This document shows, piece after piece, positions 8,497 to 16,884 of a DNA stretch of 64,000 nt. The position numbers and the translations under genes were made by a program. Under the pieces are notes generated by a model that saw nothing but the letters and a program-made list of their open reading frames with translations, was not told the origin of the DNA and did not search any database. The stretch's first letter is position 1. Each line of letters begins with the position of its first letter. The stretch covers positions 1 to 64,000 of the forward strand of contig CAXTVM010000010.1 of NCBI GenBank assembly GCA_964247725.1, read 5' to 3'. The stretch is from Lichenicola sp964247725. Its GTDB lineage: Bacteria > Pseudomonadota > Alphaproteobacteria > Acetobacterales > Acetobacteraceae.

Positions 8497-9270
8497 TCAG
8501 GTGCCGGCGAACCAGGAGTAGCCACGGGTTTCCCAGTATCCGCCGGGATAGGCGTTCGTCACCCCAAGCGAGGTGATCCATTTCGGGTTCTTGTAGCCGA
8601 GCTTGGTCGACATGCGCAGGCGCAGCGGGTAGCCGAACGGATCGGCCAGGGTTTTACCCCCGTAATCGATGGCCAGCAGGGTCTGCGGATGCAGCGCGGT
8701 CGCCATGTCGATGCTGCTCGGGTAGTCGTCGGCGGTGGTGAAGGCGACGTAGCGGGCGGTCAGATCGGCGCCGATGCGCTCGAGGAAGGTGCGGAGCGGC
8801 ACCCCGGACCACTGGCCGACATAATCCCATCCCTCGACGCAGATGTGGCGGATGATGATCTCCCGCTGCGGTAGGCGCGCGATCTGCCCGACGGTCCAGG
8901 GGCGCTTGTCGTCGATCAGCCCCGACAATTCCAGGCGCCAGCTCCTGCCGTCCACCGGCCGGACTATGCTCACGTCGTAGTAGGCGTTGAACTTGGGCGG
9001 CCTCAACACCTTCGACGCCGGGTAGGTGGGCGCCAGCCTGGTCGGATCGTACATCCAGGCCTGCACGTCGTCGTTCAGCGAGCGGATCGCCAGCAGCGCC
9101 GCCTGCACCGCGTCGGGCCGCCGCACGTCGCAGCCGGTAAGCATGGTGAGTGCCCCGAGCGTGAGCCCGCCGCGTAGCACGCCCCGCCGCTCGATCTGGC
9201 GGATCAGCGGACGGTGGTCGTCGAGGATCGCCGGGGAGGGCGCCTCGGCCGGCCGGAACGTCGACCTCAT
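8497..9270 (-). CDS. Molybdopterin-dependent oxidoreductase (sulfite oxidase / MsrP fold), exported
   Basis: A 257-residue oxidoreductase of the sulfite oxidase superfamily. RHICVEGWDYVGQW carries the Cys (C144) that ligates molybdenum in YedY/MsrP-like enzymes. An RR pair at 28-29 and a hydrophobic stretch end in LTGC (C47), which suggests Tat export with possible lipidation. The conserved PFGYPLRLRM..LGYK and WETRGYSWFAGT ends are present. The start overlaps the cytochrome b stop by four bases (ATGA), so the two are translationally coupled and likely form a membrane-anchored redox pair. The substrate (sulfite, methionine sulfoxide or other) cannot be told from sequence. Confidence 0.88.
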   Translation of the reverse strand: MRSTFRPAEAPSPAILDDHRPLIRQIERRGVLRGGLTLGALTMLTGCDVRRPDAVQAALLAIRSLNDDVQAWMYDPTRLAPTYPASKVLRPPKFNAYYDVSIVRPVDGRSWRLELSGLIDDKRPWTVGQIARLPQREIIIRHICVEGWDYVGQWSGVPLRTFLERIGADLTARYVAFTTADDYPSSIDMATALHPQTLLAIDYGGKTLADPFGYPLRLRMSTKLGYKNPKWITSLGVTNAYPGGYWETRGYSWFAGT

Positions 9271-9941
9271 GACGCGTGCGGCAGCTCGGGGACCGCGCGC
9301 GCGGGCTCCGGCCGCAGCCGGGGCCCGCCGGTCAGCATCGCCCACAGCGTGCTCGGCACCAGGAGGGACACCGCCACGTGCACGACCAGGAAGCCGACGA
9401 TGACGGACATGCCAAGGAAGTGGATGACCCGCGCGGACTGGAAGCCGCCCAGCAGCCAGACCAGCCCGGACAGCTGCACCGGCTTCCAGATCGCCAGACC
9501 CGTGCCCACCTGCGAGATGGCCGCCAGGATCACGACGATGTAGAGCACCTTCTGGACGGCGTTGTAGACGGTGATGTCCTCGTGCGCGATCCGGAAGTGC
9601 AACGTGTCGTTGACGGTGCGGATCAGGTCGCGGAGGCGGATCGGCAGCAGCCGTTCCCGCAGCCGGCCGGTGACGAGGCCGTAGCAGAGGTAGCAGAGCC
9701 CGTTCGCCGCCAGGAGCCACATGCCGGCGAAGTGGTAGTTGAGGCTTGGCGCCGCCCAATCGCCCAGCCGCAGGAACTGCGGGACGTGGAGTCCCTTGAT
9801 GACCACGTCGTCGTCGTAGATGCCCCAGCCGGACGTGATCATGACCAGCATCGCCGCGGCATTGGCCCAGTGCATGACCCGGATCACGCCGGGATGCAGC
9901 CGGCGGCCGATGGGCCTGCGCGCTCTCACAGCCTCTCGCAT
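9267..9941 (-). CDS. Cytochrome b561-type membrane subunit
   Basis: A 224-residue protein with four or five transmembrane helices and histidines in the expected helices (VIRVMHWANAAAM, LNYHFAGMWLL, RVIHFLGM, FLVVHVAVSLL). It belongs to the cytochrome b/b561 group that passes electrons between the quinone pool and a periplasmic oxidoreductase. ATG 9941 begins just before the basic N-terminal segment; the frame stays open for another 23 codons upstream. It is followed with a 4-base overlap by the molybdopterin enzyme, its presumed redox partner. Confidence 0.87.
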   Translation of the reverse strand: MREAVRARRPIGRRLHPGVIRVMHWANAAAMLVMITSGWGIYDDDVVIKGLHVPQFLRLGDWAAPSLNYHFAGMWLLAANGLCYLCYGLVTGRLRERLLPIRLRDLIRTVNDTLHFRIAHEDITVYNAVQKVLYIVVILAAISQVGTGLAIWKPVQLSGLVWLLGGFQSARVIHFLGMSVIVGFLVVHVAVSLLVPSTLWAMLTGGPRLRPEPARAVPELPHAS

Positions 9942-10010
9942 GATGCCCAACCCTTCATGACATCCGGTGTTCGCCACGGGACGGCCGTTGGTTACCGGCC
10001 AGTCTCGCAT

Positions 10011-10484
10011 ATGCTAACGCGGGCAATCCAGCGCCCCGGTCAATGCCGGGTTCTGGCGTGTGCGGTCCTGATCTCCGGCACCGCGCTGGCGCAGAGCCAT
10101 GCGCCGGCGGGCCTGCCGCCCCCCACTGGCATGAGCCTGGCGCAATCGGCGGCGATGCGGTTCCCGCAGCCGGTGCGGGTGGGCAGCCTGATCGGCGAGG
10201 ACGTGCAGGAGCCGCTGGAGAGCCACGTCGTGCTGGGGACGGTGAGGGCGCTGGTCCGGGAGGCGGACGGCCGGATCGACGTGGTGCTGCGCTACGGCGG
10301 CTGGTTCGGCAGCCGGCCGATCGCGGTGCCGCTCGACGCCATGGTCGTGGTCGGGCAGGTGATGGAGATCGTCGCCTACAAGCCGCCGCAGCTGCGCCGC
10401 TTCCCGACCTTCTTGCCCGCCGGCAGCACGCCGCTGCCACCGGATGCCATCGTTCGGGTCGGCCTCGCCAAGCCGTCGCATTGA
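10011..10484 (+). CDS. Periplasmic PRC-barrel-like protein
   Basis: A 157-residue protein with a signal peptide (cleavage near SGTALAQ). It has a single small beta-barrel region of PRC type: VRVGSLIGEDVQEP, then VLGTVRALVREADGRIDVVLRYGG and IAVPLDAMVVVGQ. Such domains usually bind partners rather than catalyse. ATG 10011 is in the short divergent region shared with the cytochrome b gene. The stop TGA is followed at once by the repeat at 10485. The role is unknown. Confidence 0.65.
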   Translation: MLTRAIQRPGQCRVLACAVLISGTALAQSHAPAGLPPPTGMSLAQSAAMRFPQPVRVGSLIGEDVQEPLESHVVLGTVRALVREADGRIDVVLRYGGWFGSRPIAVPLDAMVVVGQVMEIVAYKPPQLRRFPTFLPAGSTPLPPDAIVRVGLAKPSH

Positions 10485-10605
10485 GGCCAGGGGCCCTGCC
10501 CCTGGACCCCGCCGAAGGCGAGCCTTTGGAAACCGCTACTTAAGTAACGGGTTCCAAGGGCCGCCGGCCTTTGGCGGGTCCAGGGCAGAGCCCTGGCCTT
10601 CCTTG
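10485..10605. repeat. Intergenic palindromic repeat, copy C (head-to-head pair)
   Basis: Two half-elements face each other around CTACTTAAGTAACGGG. The left half runs GGCCAGGGGCCCTGCCCCTGG...AAAGG-like hairpin; the right half runs CCTTTGGCGGGTCCAGGGC to AGAGCCCTGGCCTTCC. It starts directly after the TGA of the PRC-barrel gene and ends 57 bases before the glycosyltransferase start. Confidence 0.9.
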
Positions 10606-10662
10606 CCCGGGAAGCGACCCTTTCCTATCCTGGCCTCTAACGGCTCACTGACAGGGGAAGGC

Positions 10663-11970
10663 TTGTTCATACTCCATCTGGCGCTTGGCGGGTGCCTGAA
10701 GGCGCCGCCGATCCGTTACGGGATCACCGCAGACACGGGCGGCCACATCGCCTACGTGCTTGAAGCCGCCGCCGCGCAGGCGGCCCTGCCGGCGGTCACG
10801 CGGATCTCGATCGTGACCCGGCTGTTCGACGACCCGCAGCTCGGGCCCGCGCATGCGCTCGCCTGCGAACGCCTTTGCGGGACCGTTACGGTCGACCGCA
10901 TCGCCACCGCGACGCGGGCCTATCTCGAGAAGGAGGCGTTGGCCGCGGACCTGCCCGCGTTCGCCGACGCGCTCCGCGCGCATCTGGCGCGGCTAGAGCG
11001 CCTGCCCGACATCATCCACGCCCATTTCAGCGACGCGGCCGCGGTGGCGCTGGCGTTGCGCGAGCGATACGGCATTCCCGTCGTCTATACGCCGCACGCG
11101 CTCGGCCTCGACAAGCGCGCCCAGCAGCCGGACGGCGATGTCCTGCCCGGGGATGCTTTGCACCGGCGCATCGCCGCCGAACGCCGCGCCATGGCCATGG
11201 CCGACGCGATCATCGTGTCGTCCCGCGACGAGGCCGGGCGGCAGCTCGAGGCGTACGGCGTTGCGCGCGCCGCCGCGCGCGTCCACTGCATCCCACCCGG
11301 CGCGCCGCGCAACGCTCAAGCGCGCCTGTCCGGCGCCCCGGTCCTCGATGGCTGGCTCCGCGACCCGCACCGGCCGATCGTGCTCGCGATCGCGCGCCCG
11401 GTAGCCAAGAAGAACCTGGTCGCGCTGGTGCGCGCCTACGCGGCCGCACCTGCCCTGCGGGACCGGGCCGACCTCGTGATCCTGGCCGGCCAGCACCGCG
11501 GCGGCCGCGCGTCGGCGGAGGAACGTAAGGTGATCGGCGAGCTCGAACGGCTGTGCGCGGCGGCCGAGCTGCGCGGCCGCGTGGCGCTGCCGCCGCGGCA
11601 CGATTCCACGGACGTCGCCGGCCTCTACATGCAGGCGGCGCAGGGCGGCGTGTTCGTGAACCCGGCCCTGCATGAGCCGTTCGGCCTGACCCTGATCGAG
11701 GCCGCCGCCGCCGGGGTGCCGGTGGTGGCGACGCGCAACGGCGGCCCGGCGGAGATCGTCGGCGCGATCGGGCACGGGCTGCTGGTCGATCCGCGCGACG
11801 AGGCGGCGATCGCGGCGGCGTGCCTGCGGATCGTGTCCGATGCCGGCCTGCACGCTCGGCTGTCGCGGGCGGCGCTGCGTGGCGCCGGGCGCTTCGACTG
11901 GGCCGCCTATGCCGAGCGGTCGGTCCGCCTCTATGCCGAGACGAGCCGCTCTCGCGCGGTTGCGGCGTGA
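10663..11970 (+). CDS. GT4 glycosyltransferase, sucrose-phosphate-synthase-like
   Basis: A 435-residue GT-B fold glycosyltransferase. ADTGGHIAYVLEAA near the N-terminus matches the DTGGQ..Y motif of sucrose synthase/SPS-type GT4 enzymes. The nucleotide-sugar half has the EPFGLTLIE Glu pair and VATRNGGPAEIV. TTG at 10663 after AGGGGAAGG fits the conserved start (LFILHLALGG); the longer frame back to 10444 runs through the repeat and is unlikely. It is the first of four glycosyltransferase genes on the same strand. The next start overlaps its stop (TGATG). Donor and acceptor are unknown; sucrose-like or compatible-solute synthesis is one possibility. Confidence 0.85.
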   Translation: MFILHLALGGCLKAPPIRYGITADTGGHIAYVLEAAAAQAALPAVTRISIVTRLFDDPQLGPAHALACERLCGTVTVDRIATATRAYLEKEALAADLPAFADALRAHLARLERLPDIIHAHFSDAAAVALALRERYGIPVVYTPHALGLDKRAQQPDGDVLPGDALHRRIAAERRAMAMADAIIVSSRDEAGRQLEAYGVARAAARVHCIPPGAPRNAQARLSGAPVLDGWLRDPHRPIVLAIARPVAKKNLVALVRAYAAAPALRDRADLVILAGQHRGGRASAEERKVIGELERLCAAAELRGRVALPPRHDSTDVAGLYMQAAQGGVFVNPALHEPFGLTLIEAAAAGVPVVATRNGGPAEIVGAIGHGLLVDPRDEAAIAAACLRIVSDAGLHARLSRAALRGAGRFDWAAYAERSVRLYAETSRSRAVAA

Positions 11971-13112
11971 TGCGGCCGTTCGGCTATTTCGTCCACCACC
12001 AGGGCCGCGGCCATGCCGAACGCTGCGCCGCCCTGGCGCACGCGCTGCCCGCCGACCGCCCGCTGGTCGTGTTCTGCGCCCGCAACGACATCTTCCCGGC
12101 CCTGCCGGCGCAGGTGCGGGTCGTGGTGGTGCCCTCGCTGTTCGAGCCGCGCGGCGACGAGGCGACCGGCATGGACCACCTGCCGACCCCGTCGACCCTG
12201 CATTGCGCGCCGCTCGGCTGGCCGGCGATCCGCCGCACCATGGCGGCGATCGTCGGCTGGTTCGACGCGGCCGACCCGGCGCTGATGATCTGCGACGTGT
12301 CGGCCGAGATCGCGCAGCTGGCCCGGATCTGCAGCGTGCCGCACGTGGCGGTGCTGCAGCACGGCGACCGCGGCGATGCCGGGCACCGGGCGGCGTACGA
12401 CGGCGCCGCCGGGCTGCTGGCGCCGTTCCACGCAGGCCTGGCGCAGCCGGACTGGGACCCGGCGCTGCGCGCACGCACCTGCTTCGCCGGTGGCCTCGGC
12501 ATCGACACGCGGGTGGTCGAGCGCGAGGTGGCGCGGCGGCGGATCGGCGCGGCGGCGGGCGAGGACATCGTGCTGGTGATGTCGGGCGGCGGCGGCGGCG
12601 GCTTCGCGCAGGCGCCGCTCGGCGTCGGCGCCCGCTCCCGCCCGGGCAGCCGCTGGATCACGATCGGACCGGTCGAGCGGGACTGGCACGCGACCGAGCC
12701 CGCCAACCTCGAGCATCGCGGCTGGGTGGACGACGCGGCCGCCTACGTCGCGGCGGCCGACCTGGTGATCGCGTCGGCCGGCAACACCACCTGCCAGCAG
12801 GTGCTGGCGGCGGCGCGGCCCTGGCTCGCGGTCCCGCAGTGGCGCTACTTCGACGAGCAGCACCGTAAGGCCGAGGCGCTGGCCGCGGCCGGCGTCGCCA
12901 CCGTGCGGCCGCATCTGCCGTCGTCGGCCGAGGCGTGGCGGCTGGCGCTGGCCGAGACGCTCGCCGGCCACCGTCCGGACGCGCAGCGCGCGATGATCGA
13001 GGAGCGGCCGGCGGAGCGCGCCGGCGCCTGGCTCGAACGGCTCGCCGCCGGCCTTTGGCCGCAGCCCGCCATCACCCCCACTCCCACCCTATCCGTGCCC
13101 ACCGGAGCCTGA
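11970..13112 (+). CDS. GT28/MurG-like glycosyltransferase
   Basis: A 380-residue protein with a GT-B layout. The N-terminal YFVHHQGRGHAERCAALA resembles the glycine- and His-containing loop of MurG/UGT-like enzymes. The C-terminal half has ADLVIASAGNTTCQQVLAAA followed by a PQWRYFDEQ segment, as in GT28 donor-binding regions. A run of six Gly at about residue 206 (MSGGGGGGF) lies where the family has its central glycine loop. The start overlaps the previous stop by one base, so translation is coupled. The following GT2 gene starts 6 bases later. Substrates are unknown. Confidence 0.8.
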   Translation: MRPFGYFVHHQGRGHAERCAALAHALPADRPLVVFCARNDIFPALPAQVRVVVVPSLFEPRGDEATGMDHLPTPSTLHCAPLGWPAIRRTMAAIVGWFDAADPALMICDVSAEIAQLARICSVPHVAVLQHGDRGDAGHRAAYDGAAGLLAPFHAGLAQPDWDPALRARTCFAGGLGIDTRVVEREVARRRIGAAAGEDIVLVMSGGGGGGFAQAPLGVGARSRPGSRWITIGPVERDWHATEPANLEHRGWVDDAAAYVAAADLVIASAGNTTCQQVLAAARPWLAVPQWRYFDEQHRKAEALAAAGVATVRPHLPSSAEAWRLALAETLAGHRPDAQRAMIEERPAERAGAWLERLAAGLWPQPAITPTPTLSVPTGA

Positions 13113-13118
13113 GCGAGA

Positions 13119-14042
13119 ATGGACAGCGTATCGGTCGTGACACTGGCCCGGGGACGGCCGGACCATCTGCACAACGTCGTGCTCGGGCTGCAGCGACAGG
13201 ACCAGCCGCCGGCCGAGTTGATCGTGGCCGTGATGCAGGAGCAGGGCTACGACCTGCCGGAGGCGGACTTCCCGATCCGGCAGATCGCGGTGGCCGACGG
13301 TCCGCTGCCGCTGGCCGCCGCCCGCAACGCCGCCGCGCGCGCCGCCACCGGCGAGGCGCTGGTGTTCCTCGACATGGACTGCATCCCGACGCCGACGCTG
13401 GTCGCCGACTACACCGAGAGCTTGCGTGCGCTGGACGGGCTGCTGATGGGCGAGGTGCTCTACCTGCCGGACGGCGCTGCGCGGCCGGGCTGGCGCTGCG
13501 AGGAGTTCGCCGGCCTGGCGGTGCGGCATTCCGACCGCCGCGGCCCGCCGCCCGCCGGCCTCGAGCGCTGCCACGACTACCGCTGCTTCTGGTCGCTCAA
13601 CTTCGCGATGCGGCGGCGGACCTTCCTGGCGGCGGGTGGCTTCGACGAGCGCTATCGCGGGTATGGCGGCGAGGACACCGATTTCGGCAAGGCGCTGGAC
13701 CGGCGTGGCGTGCCGATCGCCTGGATGAAGGGCGGGCTCGCCCACCACCAGTACCATCGCCATCACATGCCGCCGGTGCACCACCTCGACAGCGTGGTGC
13801 GCAACGCGCAGCTGTTCGAGGCCAAGTGGGGCTACCGCACCATGGGCCACTGGCTGCACGCCTTCCGGCTGATGGGGCTGATCGACGACGCTCCCGGAGC
13901 GCCGATCCGCATCCTGCGCCGCCCCGACGCCGACGACCTGGCGCTGACCGGGCAGCAGGCGCACCAGCCCTACTCCAACACCACCAGCGTGATCCGGCTG
14001 CTGGAGGCGCGCGCGGCGCCGGCCGCGCACGCGGCGGCATGA
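13119..14042 (+). CDS. GT2-family glycosyltransferase with galactosyltransferase-like C-terminus
   Basis: A 307-residue GT-A enzyme. It shows SVVTLARGRPDHL at the start, a DMDC variant of the DXD metal site in ALVFLDMDCIPTP, and the acceptor-side motif GGFDERYRGYGGEDTDFG found in chondroitin- and galactosyltransferase-like GT2 proteins. A His-rich loop (HHQYHRHHMPPVHH) follows. There is no signal or membrane anchor. It is the third gene of the glycosyltransferase operon. The 3' end is followed by about 30 bases and then the 26-bp triplication ahead of the next gene. Confidence 0.85.
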   Translation: MDSVSVVTLARGRPDHLHNVVLGLQRQDQPPAELIVAVMQEQGYDLPEADFPIRQIAVADGPLPLAAARNAAARAATGEALVFLDMDCIPTPTLVADYTESLRALDGLLMGEVLYLPDGAARPGWRCEEFAGLAVRHSDRRGPPPAGLERCHDYRCFWSLNFAMRRRTFLAAGGFDERYRGYGGEDTDFGKALDRRGVPIAWMKGGLAHHQYHRHHMPPVHHLDSVVRNAQLFEAKWGYRTMGHWLHAFRLMGLIDDAPGAPIRILRRPDADDLALTGQQAHQPYSNTTSVIRLLEARAAPAAHAAA

Positions 14043-14073
14043 TCGCCACGCCGGCGGTGCCCGCGTGAGGGTC

Positions 14074-14151
14074 GTGTCGGAGGCGCGCGCTTGAAGATCG
14101 TGCTGGAGGCGCGCGCTTGAAGATCGTGCCGGAGGCATGCGCTTGAAGATC
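14074..14151 (+). repeat. Three tandem 26-bp units copying a ribosome-binding site and start codon
   Basis: Units 14074-14099, 14100-14125 and 14126-14151 differ at only a few positions. Each holds GGAGG, then 7 bases, then TTGAAGATC. The third unit is the real initiation region of the next glycosyltransferase. In the first two, TTG opens a 9-codon frame (MKIVLEARA and MKIVPEACA) whose TGA overlaps the next TTG (TTGA). The result is a relay of coupled mini-frames leading to the gene. Confidence 0.9.
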
Positions 14152-15225
14152 GCGCTGCTGGCCCATGTCCGGCAGCCGATCGCCGAGCCGTTCATGGGCG
14201 GCATGGAGGCGCATGGCTGGCACCTTGCCGCCGGGCTCGCGGCGCGGGGCCACCAGGTGGTGCTGTTCGCGTCCGGCGACAGCGACCCATGCTTCACGCT
14301 GGATCCGGTGCTGGCCGAGCATTACGAGCGCACCTTCCCGTGGGCGGAACATCGGGGCAGCGCGCCGCTGATCGCCCACGTCGACGCCGGCTACGACGCC
14401 GCCTGCGACCGCATCGCCGCCGGCGGCTACGACGTCTTGCACAACAACAGCCTGCATCGGTTCCCGCTGGCGCCCGCCCGCACCGCCAGGGTGCCCACGG
14501 TCACCTCGCTGCACGTGCCGCCGTTCGACGCGCTGCACTGGTTCGTCCGCGACAGCAGCGGCCCCGCGCACCGCCTCACCGTCACCTCGGCCGGACAGCT
14601 GCACGCCTGGTGGCCGGACGGCGCGCCGGCGCAGGCCTCGGTGCTCTACAACGGCATCGACCCCGAGGCTTGGCCGTTCCAGGCCGCAGGCGACGGCAGC
14701 GCCGCCTGGTGCGGCCGCATCACCCCCAACAAGGGCACCCACCTGGCGGTGGAGGCGGCGCGGCGCGGCGGGGTCCCGCTCACGCTGTTCGGCGCGATCG
14801 AGGACCCCGCCTACTGGGAGGCGCGGATCCGGCCCTCACTCGGCGGCGGCATCCGCTATGGCGGCCACCTGCGCGCCGCGGCCCTGGCCGCCGAGCTCGG
14901 CCGCGCCTCGGTGTTCCTGTTCACCCCGTGCTGGGACGAGCCGTTCGGGCTGGTGGCGATCGAGGCGATGGCGTGCGGCCTGCCGGTCGCCAGCATCGAC
15001 CGCGGCGCCGCCCGCGAGGTGATCGCCGAGGCGGGCGTGTTCGCGGCCCCCGACGACGCAGCCGGGCTCGCCGCCGCGATGGCGGCGGCACTGGCGCTCG
15101 ACCGCCGCATCCCGCGGCGGCGGGTGATGGCGCTGTTCACCCGCGACATCTGGCTCGACAGCTGCGAGCGGCTCTATGGCGAGGCGCGCCGCGGCCTGGT
15201 CCTGCCGTCCAGCTCGGGAGGTTGA
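14143..15225 (+). CDS. GT4-family glycosyltransferase
   Basis: A 360-residue GT4 (GT-B) enzyme. It starts KIALLAHVRQP, has the GGMEAHGWHLAAGLAARGH loop of GT4 proteins, and in the C-terminal half CGRITPNKGTHLAVEAA and WDEPFGLVAIEAMACGLPV with the Glu pair. TTG at 14143 is preferred because GGAGG (14131-14135) sits 7 bases before it; ATG at 14137 would leave a 1-base spacing. It resembles bacterial tetrahydrobiopterin glucosyltransferase-like and mannosyltransferase-like proteins, but specificity is unknown. It is last in the operon; the frame ends just before a degenerate repeat copy at 15255. Confidence 0.87.
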   Translation: MKIALLAHVRQPIAEPFMGGMEAHGWHLAAGLAARGHQVVLFASGDSDPCFTLDPVLAEHYERTFPWAEHRGSAPLIAHVDAGYDAACDRIAAGGYDVLHNNSLHRFPLAPARTARVPTVTSLHVPPFDALHWFVRDSSGPAHRLTVTSAGQLHAWWPDGAPAQASVLYNGIDPEAWPFQAAGDGSAAWCGRITPNKGTHLAVEAARRGGVPLTLFGAIEDPAYWEARIRPSLGGGIRYGGHLRAAALAAELGRASVFLFTPCWDEPFGLVAIEAMACGLPVASIDRGAAREVIAEAGVFAAPDDAAGLAAAMAAALALDRRIPRRRVMALFTRDIWLDSCERLYGEARRGLVLPSSSGG

Positions 15226-15254
15226 ACCAGCCGGCCAGGAGACCGATCGTCGGG

Positions 15255-15320
15255 CGGAAAGGCTGGGCTCTGCGCAGACCCGCCAAAGGCCGGGGCCTTT
15301 GGAAACCGATCCGTTAAGGC
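15255..15320 (-). repeat. Intergenic palindromic repeat, copy D (degenerate half)
   Basis: A weaker copy: AAAGGCTGGGCTCTGC..AGACCCGCC, the variable hairpin AAAGGCCGGGGCCTTT, then GGAAACC and ATCCGTTAAGG. It lies between the convergent glycosyltransferase and symporter genes, where it may act as a transcription stop. Confidence 0.75.
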
Positions 15321-15344
15321 AGATGGAACCTCGAGGCTCCGGTC

Positions 15345-16844
15345 CTAGAACATTCCGCTGACCGGGGCCGATCCCTCGCCTGCGACCACCGCCTCGGTGA
15401 CGTGGCTGGCGGAGGCCGCCGTCTCGGCGTCCCTCAGCGTCTCCAGGTTGCGCTCGTGCGTCTGGCGGTCGATCCGGTAGAAGCCGAGCACGGCGATCGA
15501 CACCACGCTGAAGAACACCGTGGACGGGAGATAGACCATCGCCAGGTGCCGCACGATCACCGGGCTGACGCTGCCGCGCACCGCATGGGTCGGGAACCGC
15601 ACCAGCGTCAGCAGCAGGCCGGCGATGAACGCGCCGATGCCGCCGGTGAACTTCGGCAGCAGGCCGTTGGCCGCGAACAGCAGGCCCTCGGACCGTAGCC
15701 CGGTGCGGACCGCGACATCCTCCACCACATCGCCCATCATCGAGCCGACCAGGATGTAGCCGATCACCGCAACCGTCGAGGTGACCATGCTGTCGAAGAT
15801 CAGGATGTAGGTCACCCATCGGTTGAGCACGATCACGTCGAGCAGCCGCAGCAGCACCGGGGCGGTCGCGGTCACCACCGAGACCGAGAATAGGCCGATC
15901 ACGGCCGGCTTCTTGCCGAACCGGCGGGACAGGAACGGAGCCAGGAACACCGCCACAATCGAGCCGACCGAACCGACCGGGATCAAGAAGCCGAACTGGC
16001 TGGGCTCGAGGTTCCAGAAATGTGTCAGCATGTAGATGCTGAGCCCGGCGCTGAGCCCGCCGCCGATGCCGCCCAGCACGCCGCCCAGCATGAGCGCGAT
16101 CAGCGACCGGTTGGCGAAGGTGCGCCGGAGGTCGCGCCAGCGCAGCTGGCCGTGCCCGGTCGGCGCCGCCTGCGACGGCAGGTGGCGGATGCGCTCGTGC
16201 GTGGCCAGGCTGGAGGCCACGATTGAGACGAAGGCGACCGCGGCGGTGAGCACGCCGAAGCGCGCGTAGCCCTGCCGGTCGAGGATGCCCAGCGTGCCGT
16301 GGCCGAGCAGGAACTCGTAGAGGATGAACGGCATCCCGGCGCCGGCGATGATGCCAAAGAACCAGCGGTAGCTCACCAGCGTCGTGCGCGCGTCGTAGTC
16401 CGGCGTCAGCTCGGGCATCAGCGCGTCGCTCGGGATCTGGTAGAAGCTGGCCGACAGCCGGGCCGCGATCATCATCGTCACCGTGAACGCGACCAGCCCG
16501 CCGGTGCCGAGGCTCGCGGGCGCGTTCCACAGCAGGTAGAAGAAGATCGCGACCGGGATCGCGGACGCGTACATGAAGGGATGCCGCCGTCCCCAGGGCG
16601 AGCGCACCCGGTCGGACCATTGGCCGATCGCCGGATCGACCACGGCATCGACGATCAGCGAGACCATGATGATGGTGCCGACCAGCAGCGCCGGCAGGCC
16701 CAGCACCTGGTTGAGGTAGACCTGCAGGATGGCGCCGGACAGCCCCGCCACGGCGACGCCGTTGGCGCCGGCGCCGATCCCGTAGCCGAGCTTGGTCCGC
16801 ATCGCCACGCGAGGAGAAGTGGGCGGTCCCGTCAACGCCGGCAT
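15345..16844 (-). CDS. MFS sugar:cation symporter, GPH (MelB/LacS-like) type
   Basis: An approximately 499-residue protein with 12 hydrophobic helices. Early motifs LGYGIGAGANG, VDAVVDPAIGQWSDR and SPWGRRHPFMY are the standard glycoside-pentoside-hexuronide family sequence, and SFYQIPSDALMPELTPDYDART is the loop before helix 5. ATG 16844 is used; ATG 16802 is a good alternative starting right at the conserved part, and neither has a strong ribosome-binding site. The gene lies 40 bases downstream of the TonB receptor on the same strand, so the two probably share a transcript: outer-membrane capture followed by inner-membrane uptake. Substrate unknown; GPH members outside sugar pathways exist. 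Confidence 0.85.
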   Translation of the reverse strand: MPALTGPPTSPRVAMRTKLGYGIGAGANGVAVAGLSGAILQVYLNQVLGLPALLVGTIIMVSLIVDAVVDPAIGQWSDRVRSPWGRRHPFMYASAIPVAIFFYLLWNAPASLGTGGLVAFTVTMMIAARLSASFYQIPSDALMPELTPDYDARTTLVSYRWFFGIIAGAGMPFILYEFLLGHGTLGILDRQGYARFGVLTAAVAFVSIVASSLATHERIRHLPSQAAPTGHGQLRWRDLRRTFANRSLIALMLGGVLGGIGGGLSAGLSIYMLTHFWNLEPSQFGFLIPVGSVGSIVAVFLAPFLSRRFGKKPAVIGLFSVSVVTATAPVLLRLLDVIVLNRWVTYILIFDSMVTSTVAVIGYILVGSMMGDVVEDVAVRTGLRSEGLLFAANGLLPKFTGGIGAFIAGLLLTLVRFPTHAVRGSVSPVIVRHLAMVYLPSTVFFSVVSIAVLGFYRIDRQTHERNLETLRDAETAASASHVTEAVVAGEGSAPVSGMF

Positions 16845-16884
16845 GCCAGAAGCGGAGATGGGACCGTGGCGGCGGCGGGCGGCG

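Noticed and set aside
10444..10662. Earlier start of the first glycosyltransferase through the repeat
   Set aside because: The extension is repeat-derived and overlaps the previous gene; TTG 10663 has AGGGGAAGG and begins the conserved fold.
14074..14151. Short tandem array resembling a CRISPR
   Set aside because: Units are contiguous with no spacers, and they copy a translation start; no cas gene is present.
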